DNA of 64,000 bases from SMXQ01 sp033720855 (GCA_033720855.1 JAWWBR010000001.1:1-64000), one strand, 5' to 3'. Positions 29,965 through 38,209 are shown, counted from the stretch's first letter. Made by a program: numbers and translations. The notes: generated from the letters alone by a model not told the origin.

Positions 29965-31008
29965 ATGGATTTGACCATAGCTCTCGACGCCATGGGTGGC
30001 GATGGCGCGCCCGACGTGATCGTGAGGGGCGCGGACCTGGCGCGAACACGCTATCCGGACATCAAATTCCTGTTCTACGGCGATGAGACGCAGGTCCGCC
30101 GGCTGCTGGACAGCTACGACAAGCTGGCCGCGGTGTCGCGTCTCTTTCATACCGATGTGGTGGTCAGCAACGAAGACAAGCCGTCCATGGCGCTGCGCAA
30201 CGGGCGCGGGTCCTCCATGGGGCTGGCCATCGGCGCGGTCAAGAGCGGTGACGCCGCGGGGGTGGTCTCGGCAGGCAATACCGGGGCGCTGATGGCGATG
30301 GCGAAACTGGCGCTGCGCACGCTGCCGGGGATCACCCGGCCGGCGATCGCATCGGTGCTGCCGACCGCGGTTTCGGAATGCGTGATGCTGGACCTCGGCG
30401 CCAACATTCAGTGCGACGACCGCAATCTGGTGGAATTCGCGATCATGGGAGAGGTCTTCGCGCGAACCGTGTTGGGCTTGCCGAAGCCGGCCATCGGACT
30501 CCTCAATGTCGGCGAGGAGGACCTCAAGGGCCATGAGGCCATTCGCCAGGCCGCGTCGACCCTGCGGGACATCGACCTGCCCATAGAGTTTCAGGGCTTC
30601 GTCGAAGGCGACGCCATCTGGACCGGCGGGGTGGATGTCGTCGTCACCGACGGCTTCACCGGCAACGTGGCCCTCAAGACGGCCGAAGGCATCGCCAAGA
30701 TGTACACCTCATTCATGCGGAACGCTTACAAGAGTTCCTGGCTGTCCCGGCTCGGCTACGTGCTGTCGCGCGAGGCCCTGAACGAGGTCCGCGTCAAGGT
30801 CGATCCGCGCCGCTACAACGGCGCCATGTTGCTGGGCCTCAACGGGATCGTCATCAAGAGCCACGGCGGTACGGATGCCTTCGGCTTCGCCAACGCCATC
30901 AGCGTCGCCGTCGACATGGTCAGCGGCGGGTTCAACGACATGATCATGCAGGAGTTCGACCGCCTGGGCGATTTCGGGTCCCCCCTACAGAAGGTCGCCA
31001 GCTCCTGA
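29965..31008 (+). CDS. plsX: phosphate acyltransferase PlsX
   Basis: 347 residues. Makes acyl-phosphate from acyl-ACP for phospholipid synthesis. MDLTIALDAMGGDGAPDVIVRGADLA, SVLPTAVSECVMLDLGANIQCDDRNLVEFAIMG, GLLNVGEEDLKGHEAIRQAA and VVTDGFTGNVALKTAEG are family motifs. Its stop TGA overlaps the fabH start, so translation is coupled. Confidence 0.96.
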   Translation: MDLTIALDAMGGDGAPDVIVRGADLARTRYPDIKFLFYGDETQVRRLLDSYDKLAAVSRLFHTDVVVSNEDKPSMALRNGRGSSMGLAIGAVKSGDAAGVVSAGNTGALMAMAKLALRTLPGITRPAIASVLPTAVSECVMLDLGANIQCDDRNLVEFAIMGEVFARTVLGLPKPAIGLLNVGEEDLKGHEAIRQAASTLRDIDLPIEFQGFVEGDAIWTGGVDVVVTDGFTGNVALKTAEGIAKMYTSFMRNAYKSSWLSRLGYVLSREALNEVRVKVDPRRYNGAMLLGLNGIVIKSHGGTDAFGFANAISVAVDMVSGGFNDMIMQEFDRLGDFGSPLQKVASS

Positions 31009-31982
31009 TGGTGATGCGGTCTGTGGTTCAAGGGTGGGGTGCCTACCTGCCGGAAAAGGTCCTGACCAATGACGATCTCGCCAAGATCGTCGATACCTCC
31101 GATGAATGGATCTCCGAACGAACCGGAATTCGTGAGCGCCACGTCGTCTCGGAAGGCGAAATGACCTCGGATTTGGCGACCCGGGCCGCCGTCGAGGCCC
31201 TGGCCCGTGCCGGGCTCGATGGGGCGGATGTCGACATGATCGTTCTCGGCACGGCGACGCCCGATGAAACCTTTCCGGCGACGGCCACGCGGGTGCAGGA
31301 GAGGATCGGCGCGCATCGCGCCTGGGCTTTCGATGTCCAGGCGGCCTGTTCGGGGTTCATCTATGCGCTCAACCTGGCGGATAATTCCCTGCGCCTGGGG
31401 CAAGGAAAGACGGCGCTGGTCATCGGCGCCGAAACCTTCTCCCGGATTCTCGACTGGTCGGACCGCGCCACCTGCGTCCTGTTCGGTGACGGCGCAGGCG
31501 CGGTGGTGCTCAGGGCCGAGGAAGGCGCGGGCCGCAATACGGACCGCGGCGTGCTGTCCACCCACCTTCATTCCGACGGGCGTCAGCACGATCTGCTCTA
31601 CGCCGATGGCGGCCCCTCGCTCAACCAGATCGCCGGGGTCGTTCGGATGCAGGGGCGCGAGGTCTTTCGCCAGGCCGTGACGCGGCTGTCCCAGGTCGTG
31701 GAAGAAGCCATGGAACGCAATGGCTTCACCGTCGCCGACGTCGATTGGCTGGTGCCCCACCAGGCGAATAAGCGAATACTCGATTCGACGGCCAAGAAGA
31801 TGGGGATCGCGCCGGAGAAAATGGTGGTGACCGTGGACCGTCACGCCAATACCTCCGCCGCGTCCATTCCCCTGGCCTTGAGCGAGGCGGCCAGCGATAA
31901 CCGCATCCAACAGGGCGATCTGGTCATGATGGAAGCCATGGGCGCCGGCTTTACCTGGGCCGCGGCGGCGGTGCGCTGGTAG
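31008..31982 (+). CDS. fabH: beta-ketoacyl-ACP synthase III
   Basis: 324 residues. Starts fatty acid synthesis by joining acetyl-CoA and malonyl-ACP. The catalytic Cys114 is in VQAACSGFIYALN; the His is in WLVPHQANKRI and the Asn in RHANTSAASIPLAL, the Cys-His-Asn triad. SDEWISERTGIRERHV is the substrate-gate region. Translation begins at the plsX stop; ATGs at 31008 and 31014 are both possible. Confidence 0.96.
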   Translation: MVMRSVVQGWGAYLPEKVLTNDDLAKIVDTSDEWISERTGIRERHVVSEGEMTSDLATRAAVEALARAGLDGADVDMIVLGTATPDETFPATATRVQERIGAHRAWAFDVQAACSGFIYALNLADNSLRLGQGKTALVIGAETFSRILDWSDRATCVLFGDGAGAVVLRAEEGAGRNTDRGVLSTHLHSDGRQHDLLYADGGPSLNQIAGVVRMQGREVFRQAVTRLSQVVEEAMERNGFTVADVDWLVPHQANKRILDSTAKKMGIAPEKMVVTVDRHANTSAASIPLALSEAASDNRIQQGDLVMMEAMGAGFTWAAAAVRW

Positions 31983-32088
31983 CGCCGGGACGCGCGCGGG
32001 CGCGGTCTTGGCGCAGATTCGCGAATTAGGTAAACGAATTCTCGCATCCCTTTGATCTTGACGGCTTTTTTGGGGGAGGGTACCCTTG

Positions 32089-32104
32089 CCTCCTGCTTGG
32101 GAGG
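32089..32104 (+). promoter_or_regulatory. hairpin that hides the ihfA ribosome site
   Basis: CCTCC (32089-32093) can pair with GGAGG (32100-32104) across a 6-base loop. The right arm is the Shine-Dalgarno of ihfA (ATG 32110). Possible translational control; not tested. Confidence 0.3.
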
Positions 32105-32109
32105 ATTGG

Positions 32110-32517
32110 ATGGCTGGCAATACCGTGACCCGCGCCCAACTGGGTGAAGCGGTCTATCAGGAAGTGGGTCTATCCCGCAACGAATCGGGGGAACTGGTCG
32201 AAGCCGTGCTGCAGGAGATCAGCGACGCACTGATTCGCGGCGAGAGCGTGAAGATTTCGTCGTTTGGCAGTTTCTCGGTGCGTCAGAAGGGCCAACGCGT
32301 GGGTCGCAATCCGAAGACCGGCGAGGAGGTTCCCATCCTGCCCCGGAAAGTACTGGTTTTCCGGGCGTCACACGTGCTCAAGAGCCGGGTCGACCAGGGG
32401 GCGGCGGATGCGCCCGGCCAGGACGGCGAAGAAACGCGCCCCGAACCGGCGCCAGAGCCCACCTTCAATCCCTTTTCGCCGCCGTCGGGCGGCGATGGCG
32501 AGGGAGGGCGCTTCTAA
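32110..32517 (+). CDS. ihfA: integration host factor subunit alpha
   Basis: 135 residues from ATG 32110, five bases after GGGAGGA; an upstream ATG adds eight residues without support. The IHF/HU fold is complete: TVTRAQLGEAVYQEVGLSRNESGELVEAVLQEISDALIRGESVKISSFGSFSV, and GRNPKTGEEVPILPRKVLVFRAS with the DNA-intercalating Pro. A Pro/Glu-rich tail of about 35 residues after the fold is longer than in E. coli IHF-alpha (99 residues). It bends DNA as a dimer with IHF-beta, which is encoded elsewhere. Confidence 0.92.
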   Translation: MAGNTVTRAQLGEAVYQEVGLSRNESGELVEAVLQEISDALIRGESVKISSFGSFSVRQKGQRVGRNPKTGEEVPILPRKVLVFRASHVLKSRVDQGAADAPGQDGEETRPEPAPEPTFNPFSPPSGGDGEGGRF

Positions 32518-32934
32518 ATGGCGCAACTGGCGCGATCGAGCGCAGACAGCGATAACGGGCGGCGCCTGGCGAAGTCGGCCGCGGCCTTCCGCACCATCAG
32601 CGAAGTGGCCAACGAGCTCGACATCCCGCAGCATGTGCTGCGTTTCTGGGAGTCGAAATTCTCTCAGGTCAGGCCCCTCAAACGGGGCGGCGGGCGCCGC
32701 TATTATCGCCCGGAAGACGTCGTCCTGCTCAAGCGGATCCGGACCCTGCTGTACAGCGAGGGCTACACCATCAAGGGGGTCCAGAAACTGCTCCGCGAGG
32801 GCCACGTCGCCCGGGAAGAGGAGGCCTCGGACCGCCGCGAGCCCGACGCGTCCGGGCTGAGCCCCGAACAGCGGCGGGAAATCCGTGCCGTCATCGACGA
32901 ACTGACGGAGCTCAAGAAACTTCTCAGCGGCTAG
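32518..32934 (+). CDS. MerR family transcriptional regulator
   Basis: 138 residues, starting directly after the ihfA stop. The winged helix FRTISEVANELDIPQHVLRFWESKFSQVRPLKRGGGRRYYRPEDVVLLKRIRTLLYSEGYTIKGVQKLLREG is a typical MerR N-terminal domain. The C-terminal part is short and charged and lacks effector Cys, so the ligand is unknown. The plsX-fabH-ihfA-merR order is a known alphaproteobacterial block. Confidence 0.88.
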   Translation: MAQLARSSADSDNGRRLAKSAAAFRTISEVANELDIPQHVLRFWESKFSQVRPLKRGGGRRYYRPEDVVLLKRIRTLLYSEGYTIKGVQKLLREGHVAREEEASDRREPDASGLSPEQRREIRAVIDELTELKKLLSG

Positions 32935-32992
32935 GCGCCGCGCCGCCCGCTTCGGGCGAACGGGGGAGCGGCGCTCTCGAGGGGCAAGCCGA

Positions 32993-33021
32993 TTGCGCGC
33001 AATCCCGCCAGGGGGTAAAGT
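32993..33021 (+). promoter_or_regulatory. possible promoter of tRNA-Pro
   Basis: TTGCGC at 32993-32998, a 17-base spacer, and TAAAGT at 33016-33021. The -10 end lies 29 bp before the tRNA, giving a short leader. The -35 is weak. Confidence 0.35.
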
Positions 33022-33049
33022 GCGCGGCGCCCCGCGGGGCACCACATGA

Positions 33050-33126
33050 CGGAGCGTAGCGCAGCCTGGTAGCGCACTTCACTGGGGGTGAAGGGGTCGT
33101 GGGTTCAAATCCCGCCGCTCCGACCA
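33050..33126 (+). tRNA. tRNA-Pro (anticodon GGG)
   Basis: 77 nt with encoded CCA. Acceptor stem CGGAGCG / CGCTCCG, D arm GCGCAGCCTGGTAGCGC, anticodon stem CTTCA / TGAAG with loop CTGGGGG (anticodon GGG, reads CCC and CCU), T arm GTGGGTTCAAATCCCGC, discriminator A, CCA. All stems pair. It follows the merR gene; no integrase is beside it. Confidence 0.95.
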
Positions 33127-33134
33127 TCGTTCAG

Positions 33135-33162
33135 GGCCCGGCGGCCGGTTCGCCGGGCCTTT
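33135..33162 (+). terminator. stem-loop after tRNA-Pro
   Basis: A 9-bp stem GGCCCGGCG / CGCCGGGCC with a 7-base loop and only three T. Likely ends the tRNA transcript, with a weak U-tract. Confidence 0.55.
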
Positions 33163-33194
33163 GACATGGTTAGCCCAGGTCTCTCGCGACCCGT

Positions 33195-34373
33195 TCACCA
33201 GTTGCTGCACTGGCGCCGGACCCTCGCATATTCGTGCGGCGAATCGACCGTTTGCTGAGCCACCATCAGGGAGTTCAGCATCTCCTTGTAGAGCGGCTGC
33301 AGCAGCTCCTTGGATATGCCCTCGACATTGACCCGCGCCTCGGCCGCCGACGCCACCAGGGCGGGATCCCGGCCCGTCGGGATGAGCAGCGAGGTCAACG
33401 CCTGGCGGATACGGGGCGCATATTCCTCCAGGTTTCGTTTGGAGACCCGCACGTGTTCCCGCTCGTGGGCCAAGATCGCCCGATAGGGGCAGCTTCCCAC
33501 CGGATACTCCTTGGCGACGAAGACATCGACCCGGCGATAGCGCAAATTGACGTCGAATCCGGTGATCCAGAAACAGAATTTGTCGCCCACTTTGAGGCCC
33601 TGGGCACGGGGTCGCGTTTCGATGATCAGGTCCGGCTTCATCAGGCCGAGGGTGCGGGTATTGTGGCCGAGCCCCGACAGCTTGCCCAGCTGGGCGATCG
33701 AGAGGCTGTGGTTGATGCGGGGTTGGGGGAAGATGGTCTTGACGTTGATGTCGTAATCCGCGTTGGGGAACCCGCCGGCGCATTTCGATGGCATTCTCAG
33801 GGCCAGGGCGCCGTTCCCGTCGGGTCCCGGCCTCGCGCGCGGGCGGGAGCGGTCGACGCGGGAGTCCCGCAGCAGGGCTCTGGCCTGCGCATCGTCCTGG
33901 GATGCGGCCTCGCTGAGCCAGCGCGCCGCCGCGTTATGGTCGACGGGGACGCCGAGCCCGTCCAGATACATGGCGCCCAGCTCGCGCTGGGCATCGACGT
34001 CGCCGCCCTTGGCCGCGATTTGGTACCACTGTGCCGCGGCGGCATAATCGACTTTGTCCCAAGCCCCCTCGTAATGAAGATCGCCGAGAATGCGTTGCGC
34101 GAGCGAATCCCCGGCCTCCGCGGCCCTGGCGTACCAGCTGACGGCGGTGCCCAGATCGGCGTTCACCCCCAGCCCATAGTGATAGATCACGGCGACGTAG
34201 GTTTGCGCGTAGGCGTTGCCGCCGCGCGCCAGAGGCAGCAGCTCCGCGAGCGCCCGGGCGTAGTCTTCGCGTTCATAGGCGGCCACGCCTTCGTCGAACC
34301 CGGCGCGGGCCAGCCCCGGCGAAAACGCCGACAGCGATAAAACGGCACAGGCAAGGGCGAAAACGAATCGCAC
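33195..34373 (-). CDS. secreted Sel1-repeat protein with C-terminal HExxH domain
   Basis: 392 residues. A signal peptide (residues 1-24) is cleaved near LARA-GF. Sel1/TPR-like repeats at about 26-170: ALAELLPLARGGNAYAQTYVAVIYHYGLGV, ALSWYARAAEAGDSLAQRILGDLHYEG and QWYQIAAKGGDVDAQRELGAMYLDGLGV. After an Arg/Pro linker, a second domain (about 195-392) has PSKCAGGFPNADYDINVKTIFPQPRINHSLSIAQLG and HEREH at 303-307 (LAHEREHVRV), a zinc-metallopeptidase signature. The third ligand is not certain. It may be a periplasmic protease or a scaffold with a vestigial site. The gene stands alone, divergent from the next oxidoreductase. Confidence 0.75.
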   Translation of the reverse strand: MRFVFALACAVLSLSAFSPGLARAGFDEGVAAYEREDYARALAELLPLARGGNAYAQTYVAVIYHYGLGVNADLGTAVSWYARAAEAGDSLAQRILGDLHYEGAWDKVDYAAAAQWYQIAAKGGDVDAQRELGAMYLDGLGVPVDHNAAARWLSEAASQDDAQARALLRDSRVDRSRPRARPGPDGNGALALRMPSKCAGGFPNADYDINVKTIFPQPRINHSLSIAQLGKLSGLGHNTRTLGLMKPDLIIETRPRAQGLKVGDKFCFWITGFDVNLRYRRVDVFVAKEYPVGSCPYRAILAHEREHVRVSKRNLEEYAPRIRQALTSLLIPTGRDPALVASAAEARVNVEGISKELLQPLYKEMLNSLMVAQQTVDSPHEYARVRRQCSNW

Positions 34374-34388
34374 AGGATTCCTCTAAGG

Positions 34389-34419
34389 CAATGGTTTCTT
34401 ATATTTTATTTTGCCATTG
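34389..34419. repeat. inverted repeat with AT-rich centre, divergent intergenic region
   Basis: CAATGG (34389-34394) and CCATTG (34414-34419) flank 19 AT-rich bases. It lies just upstream of the Sel1 gene start and could be an operator or a hairpin. The remaining intergenic bases up to 34572 show nothing else. Confidence 0.25.
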
Positions 34420-34572
34420 GCGCGACAACCGCGGACATCCCCCCTCCACGGCCCCTAGCTTGCCACGGCGCGCGGACAAAGGGAATCTGTTTTGCCCCAC
34501 ATCGGTTTGCAACTGGTAAAATTCGGCGAGACTGGCTGAGGGTAAGCCGAACCAAGCAGGAGGGAGAACATC

Positions 34573-35538
34573 GTGATCAACGCCGCAATAATCGGGCTCG
34601 GCGGCTGGGGCCGCCGGTTGGTGTCATCGGTTCAGGACGAGAGCCCGCGTATCCGCTTTTCCGTTGCCGTGGTGCGCAGCCCGGACAAGGTCGAGGACTT
34701 CGCCGCCGAAAAGGGCATCGAGGTCAAGACCGACCTCGACGCCGTGCTCGCCGACCCGGCCATCGACGCGGTGGTGGTGGCCAGCGCCGCCGGCGTCCAC
34801 GCGAGCCACGGATTGGCGGCCGTCGGCGCCGGCAAGCCGGTGATGGTGATCAAGCCTCTGGCGCTCAGCGCCGGCGACGCCCGTGAGCTGGGCCAGGCCG
34901 CCGAAGACGCCGGTGTGCTGCTGTGTCTCGGCTACAACCGCTGCTTCCTTCCCGCCAATGCCGAGCTGCGCCGGTTGGTCGCCTCCGGCGAATTGGGCAC
35001 CCCGCTCCACGCCGAGGGCAACTTTTGCGTCGATCGCTACGGCCATGTCGCGCCGGGCGGGTGGAAAGCGGATGCGGCGCAGACGCCCCCGGGCGCGCTG
35101 ACCGATCACATGCTGTACGAGATGATCCGGATGTTCGGGCGGGTGGCGGAGGTCCATGCCCATGCCGGCAAGCGGGCGGGTCTGCCGACCCTGAAGGACA
35201 CCACCGCCACCCTTCTGCGGTTCGAGAACGATGTCAGCGGATCGCTGACGGCGATCGGCACCACGGCCGATCTGCTGCGCCTTCAGGTGTTCGGCACCAA
35301 GGGCTGGGCCGAGGTGCGCGGAATGGGCGAGCTCGCCACCGCCTTTACCGAGGGCGAGGGCACGCAGACCGCGTTTCCAAAATTCGAGGCCGAGCGCGCG
35401 CAATTGGAAGGGTTCGCCGATGCCATCGAGGGCAAGGCCGAGTTCCCGGTGACGGTCGACCAGGCGGTTCATTCGGTCGAGGTGCTCGACGCCATTCGCC
35501 AATCGGCGGACGCGGGCAGACCCGTCTCCATCGCCTGA
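34573..35538 (+). CDS. Gfo/Idh/MocA family oxidoreductase
   Basis: 321 residues, GTG start behind an AGGAGGGAG site. The N-terminal Rossmann fold is AAIIGLGGWGRRLVSS, then VVVASAAGVHASHGLAAVGAGKPVMVIKPLAL, where the usual EKP is IKP. The C-terminal GFO_IDH domain has FCVDRYGHVAPGGWKADAAQTPPGALTDHMLYEMIRMFG. NAD(P)-dependent oxidation of a sugar, inositol or similar polyol; substrate unknown. Loss of Glu in the EKP motif is a small oddity. Confidence 0.83.
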   Translation: MINAAIIGLGGWGRRLVSSVQDESPRIRFSVAVVRSPDKVEDFAAEKGIEVKTDLDAVLADPAIDAVVVASAAGVHASHGLAAVGAGKPVMVIKPLALSAGDARELGQAAEDAGVLLCLGYNRCFLPANAELRRLVASGELGTPLHAEGNFCVDRYGHVAPGGWKADAAQTPPGALTDHMLYEMIRMFGRVAEVHAHAGKRAGLPTLKDTTATLLRFENDVSGSLTAIGTTADLLRLQVFGTKGWAEVRGMGELATAFTEGEGTQTAFPKFEAERAQLEGFADAIEGKAEFPVTVDQAVHSVEVLDAIRQSADAGRPVSIA

Positions 35539-35579
35539 GGAAAGTCGGTGCCGCCCGTCCACGCGGTGGCGCGCGGGGG

Positions 35580-35607
35580 CTTGAATTCGCGCGTCCGGAC
35601 CCCAGAT
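35580..35607 (+). promoter_or_regulatory. sigma-32-like (RpoH) promoter of hsp20
   Basis: -35 CTTGAAT at 35580-35586, a 13-base spacer, and -10 CCCCAGAT at 35600-35607. The sigma-32 consensus is CTTGAAA, 11-16 bases, CCCCATNT. It lies 100 bp before the hsp20 start, so heat control is strongly suggested. Confidence 0.7.
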
Positions 35608-35707
35608 TTTAAACACGTAATTTTAATCGGGTTTTATGGCGACCCATGCCGCCTGGCCATGCGCGGCCCGCGGCGGGGCGCCCGGAAGGAAGAGGAGAGG
35701 AGCCGCC

Positions 35708-36226
35708 ATGGCAAAAGCACCCGTCAAGACAGAATCCAAGGACGTCGCCCGGCCGGAGGATGCCTTTTCCGCGCTCCGTGCCGAGGTCGACCGCTTGTTC
35801 GATGACTTCGGCCGCAAGGATTTCGGCTTCGGCCGCAGCCTGTTCAGCCTCGAGCCGTTTAAGGGCGTCGCGCCCAGCTTCGGTGCGAAGATGCCGGTCG
35901 TGAACGTCAGCGAGACCGACACGGCGTACGAGATCACGGCGGAACTGCCGGGCATCGACGAAAAGGACGTCGAAGTCAGCCTCGCCGACGGCGTGCTGAC
36001 GGTGAAGGGCGAAAAGAAAGAGGAACGGGAGGAGAAGGAGAAGAACCATTACCTCTCCGAACGGACCTTCGGCGCCTTCCAGCGGTCCTTCCGCCTGCCC
36101 GAAAACGCCGACGACAAGAAGATCTCCGCCGATGTCGCCAAGGGCGTGCTGACGGTCAAGATCGCCAAGAAGGCGCCGGCGAAGAAGGCCGAGAAGGAGC
36201 GCAAGATCAAGGTCACCTCGCGCTGA
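35708..36226 (+). CDS. Hsp20/alpha-crystallin small heat-shock protein
   Basis: 172 residues from ATG 35708. A Lys-rich N-terminus (MAKAPVKTESKDVARPED) precedes the alpha-crystallin domain: MPVVNVSETDTAYEITAELPGIDEKDVEVSLADGVLTVKGEKKEE, then SERTFGAFQRSFRLPENADDKKISADVAKGVLTVKIAK with the AxxxxGVL motif. It holds unfolding proteins until DnaK/ClpB refold them. The tail is Lys-rich, with no clear IXI motif. Promoter and terminator are both visible, so it is a single-gene transcript. Confidence 0.92.
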   Translation: MAKAPVKTESKDVARPEDAFSALRAEVDRLFDDFGRKDFGFGRSLFSLEPFKGVAPSFGAKMPVVNVSETDTAYEITAELPGIDEKDVEVSLADGVLTVKGEKKEEREEKEKNHYLSERTFGAFQRSFRLPENADDKKISADVAKGVLTVKIAKKAPAKKAEKERKIKVTSR

Positions 36227-36250
36227 TTGAGCCGCGGAAAGGAACCGCGT

Positions 36251-36285
36251 GCGGGCGTGCTCCTTAAGGCGCGCCCGCTTTTTTT
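36251..36285 (+). terminator. rho-independent terminator after hsp20
   Basis: A 10-bp stem (36251-36260 with 36269-36278, one G-U pair) and an 8-base loop, then seven T. Confidence 0.92.
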
Positions 36286-36390
36286 CGGCCGCCCGGCGCC
36301 GGCGGTCGGGCCTGGAGGGCCGGCGGTGGACAAGACCGGCGGGCTCCTTGAAAATGCGCGCTGCCCGATAACGAAATTTGGGGGAGCCCC

Positions 36391-37320
36391 ATGGCCGGCC
36401 ACAGGATCGACGTTCATCACCATTTCTATCCACCGGACCTCAAGGACGTGCTCGGCGGCGGGCCGACCCGGGACTGGACCCCGCAATCGTCGCTCGACGA
36501 GATGGACGCCAACGCATGCGCCTCGGTGGCGCTGTCGGCGTCCTCCATTCCGACCCACTGGTGGCGCCAGGACGACGCCTGGCTGCGCAAGACGGTGCGG
36601 CGCTTCAACGAATACGGCGCCGAGATGGTCAAGGACCGCCCCGACCGCTTCGGCCTGTTCGCCTTCCTCTCCATGCGCGACGTCGAGGGCAGCCTGACCG
36701 AGATCGAATACGCCTTCGACACCCTGGGCGCCGACGGCGTCGGCATCGCCACCAGCTTCGGCGACAAGTGGCCCGGCGATCCCGAGTTCGCGCCGATCTT
36801 CGACGAGCTCGACCGGCGCGGCGCGCTGGTCTATATCCATCCGACCGTGCCGTTCTGCTGCGAGGGCCTGCTCGGCCTGGGCTCGTCCCTGATCGAGTAT
36901 CCCCACGATACCTGCCGCGCCATCCTCAGCCTGCTGTTCAGCGGCACCTTCGCCCGCTGCCGCGACATCCGCTTCGTCTTCTGCCACGCCGGCGGCACCC
37001 TGCCGGCGCTCACCGGCCGCATCGAATGGGGCATCAGCCGGATGAAGGATTTCGATGCGCTGGCGCCGGCGGGCTACCGGGCCGAGCTCGAACGGCTGCA
37101 CTATGACACCGCCACCTCGGGCAATCCCATCGCGCTTGGCGCGCTCAGGGCGGTGGTGCCGATCAGCCAGATCCTGTTCGGGAGCGATTTCCCCTACGGC
37201 CGCATCAAGGGCAACCTCGAGGGGCTGCACGGTTGCGGCCTGAGCGATGACGAGCTCGCCGCCGTCGAGCGCGGGAACGCGCTCCGGCTGGTGCCGCGGT
37301 TCGGGGAGGGCGGATCCTAG
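36391..37320 (+). CDS. amidohydrolase family protein (ACMSD-like)
   Basis: 309 residues. The metal-binding start IDVHHHFYPPDLKDV (HxH), TVPFCCEGLLGLGSSLIEYPHDTCRAI, the His in RFVFCHAGGTLPALTGRIEWG and the Asp in LFGSDFPYGR fit the amidohydrolase-2 group, which includes aminocarboxymuconate-semialdehyde decarboxylase and related decarboxylases or hydrolases of aromatic-ring products. Cytoplasmic; metal is zinc or manganese. It opens a catabolic cluster with the VOC and hydrolase genes that follow. Exact substrate unknown. Confidence 0.83.
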   Translation: MAGHRIDVHHHFYPPDLKDVLGGGPTRDWTPQSSLDEMDANACASVALSASSIPTHWWRQDDAWLRKTVRRFNEYGAEMVKDRPDRFGLFAFLSMRDVEGSLTEIEYAFDTLGADGVGIATSFGDKWPGDPEFAPIFDELDRRGALVYIHPTVPFCCEGLLGLGSSLIEYPHDTCRAILSLLFSGTFARCRDIRFVFCHAGGTLPALTGRIEWGISRMKDFDALAPAGYRAELERLHYDTATSGNPIALGALRAVVPISQILFGSDFPYGRIKGNLEGLHGCGLSDDELAAVERGNALRLVPRFGEGGS

Positions 37321-37415
37321 GCCGCTCTTGGCGCGAAACGGGACCGATCGGCCCCGGTGAACCCCTTGCAAACGGCCTTATTCAACCAGTTGGTTTAATA
37401 AGGCGTGTGCGCGCC

Positions 37416-37775
37416 CTAGCCCCGGATCTCGATCAGCTCGCCGTCGGGCCCCTTGAAGACGGCGCGGCGTAAGCCTTCCTCGCCGGGCACCCGGCCGGTC
37501 GAGGGGCGCAGTTCCACGGCGCATTCGACGCCCTTTTCCTTGAGGTGGGCCACCGCTTTTTCGATGTCCTCGGCCTGGAGGCAGAAATGCAGGCCGGACA
37601 TGACTTGCTTCGGGGTCTTCATGGTCAGCTCCAGGAGCGTGTCGCCGCACTTGAAATACTGGATGCGGTTGTCGTGCCCGACCCAGGGCTCGAAGCCCAT
37701 GACGTCGGTATAGAACCTGGCCGAGCGGTCGAGGTCGGAGCAGTGCACCGCGACGTGATCGATATATTTGAACAT
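37416..37775 (-). CDS. VOC (glyoxalase/dioxygenase) family protein, copy A
   Basis: 119 residues. One VOC module: MFKYIDHVAVHCSDLDRSARFYTDVMGFEPW, then GDTLLELTMKTPKQVMSGLHFCLQAEDIEKAV, and the end VFKGPDGELIEIRG. Metal ligands would be the His of DHVAVH, the His of GLHFCL and the Glu of ELIEI. It could act as an isomerase, lyase or dioxygenase accessory. It is a tandem relative of the next gene, about half identical by eye. Confidence 0.83.
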   Translation of the reverse strand: MFKYIDHVAVHCSDLDRSARFYTDVMGFEPWVGHDNRIQYFKCGDTLLELTMKTPKQVMSGLHFCLQAEDIEKAVAHLKEKGVECAVELRPSTGRVPGEEGLRRAVFKGPDGELIEIRG

Positions 37776-37802
37776 CGGCGTTTCCTTAATGTTTGGGGCA
37801 GC

Positions 37803-38171
37803 CTAGCCCCGGACCTCGATCATCTCGCCGTCGGGCCCGGCATAGACGGCGCGCCTGGTATCGCCCTCGCCCGGCATCTTGGCCTTGGCCGGCGCGGCCT
37901 CGACCAGGACCGGCACGCCCTGTTCCTCCAAATGGGCGATGGCGGCGTCCATGTCGTCGGTGGTGATGGCGAAATGGTAGCCCGAGCGCTCCTCGCCCAC
38001 CTTTTCCGTCAACTCCAGCACCGTGCCGCCGAGGCGCAGGTAGGCGATTCCGCCGCCGTCGGGCCGCTGCATGCGGTTGACGAACTCGAAGCCGAAGGCG
38101 TTCTGGTAGAAGGTCAGCGAACGCTCGAGCTCGGTGCAGTGAACCGCGACGTGATCGATCTTCTTGAACAT
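37803..38171 (-). CDS. VOC (glyoxalase/dioxygenase) family protein, copy B
   Basis: 122 residues. Same fold and start as copy A: MFKKIDHVAVHCTELERSLTFYQNAFGFEF, GTVLELTEKVGEERSGYHFAITTDDMDAAI, end VYAGPDGEMIEVRG. The metal ligands are kept. It lies between copy A and the ornithine-cyclodeaminase-family gene, with gaps of 27 and 38 bp, so the three are likely one operon. The two copies may form a heterodimer or act on related substrates. Confidence 0.83.
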   Translation of the reverse strand: MFKKIDHVAVHCTELERSLTFYQNAFGFEFVNRMQRPDGGGIAYLRLGGTVLELTEKVGEERSGYHFAITTDDMDAAIAHLEEQGVPVLVEAAPAKAKMPGEGDTRRAVYAGPDGEMIEVRG

Positions 38172-38209
38172 GGCATGCCTCCGGTGGTGGCTGGTGGCGG
38201 ACCCTGAGG

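Noticed and set aside
33050..33126. tRNA-Pro as an integration site
   Set aside because: No integrase, no repeat of the tRNA 3' end and normal base composition after it.
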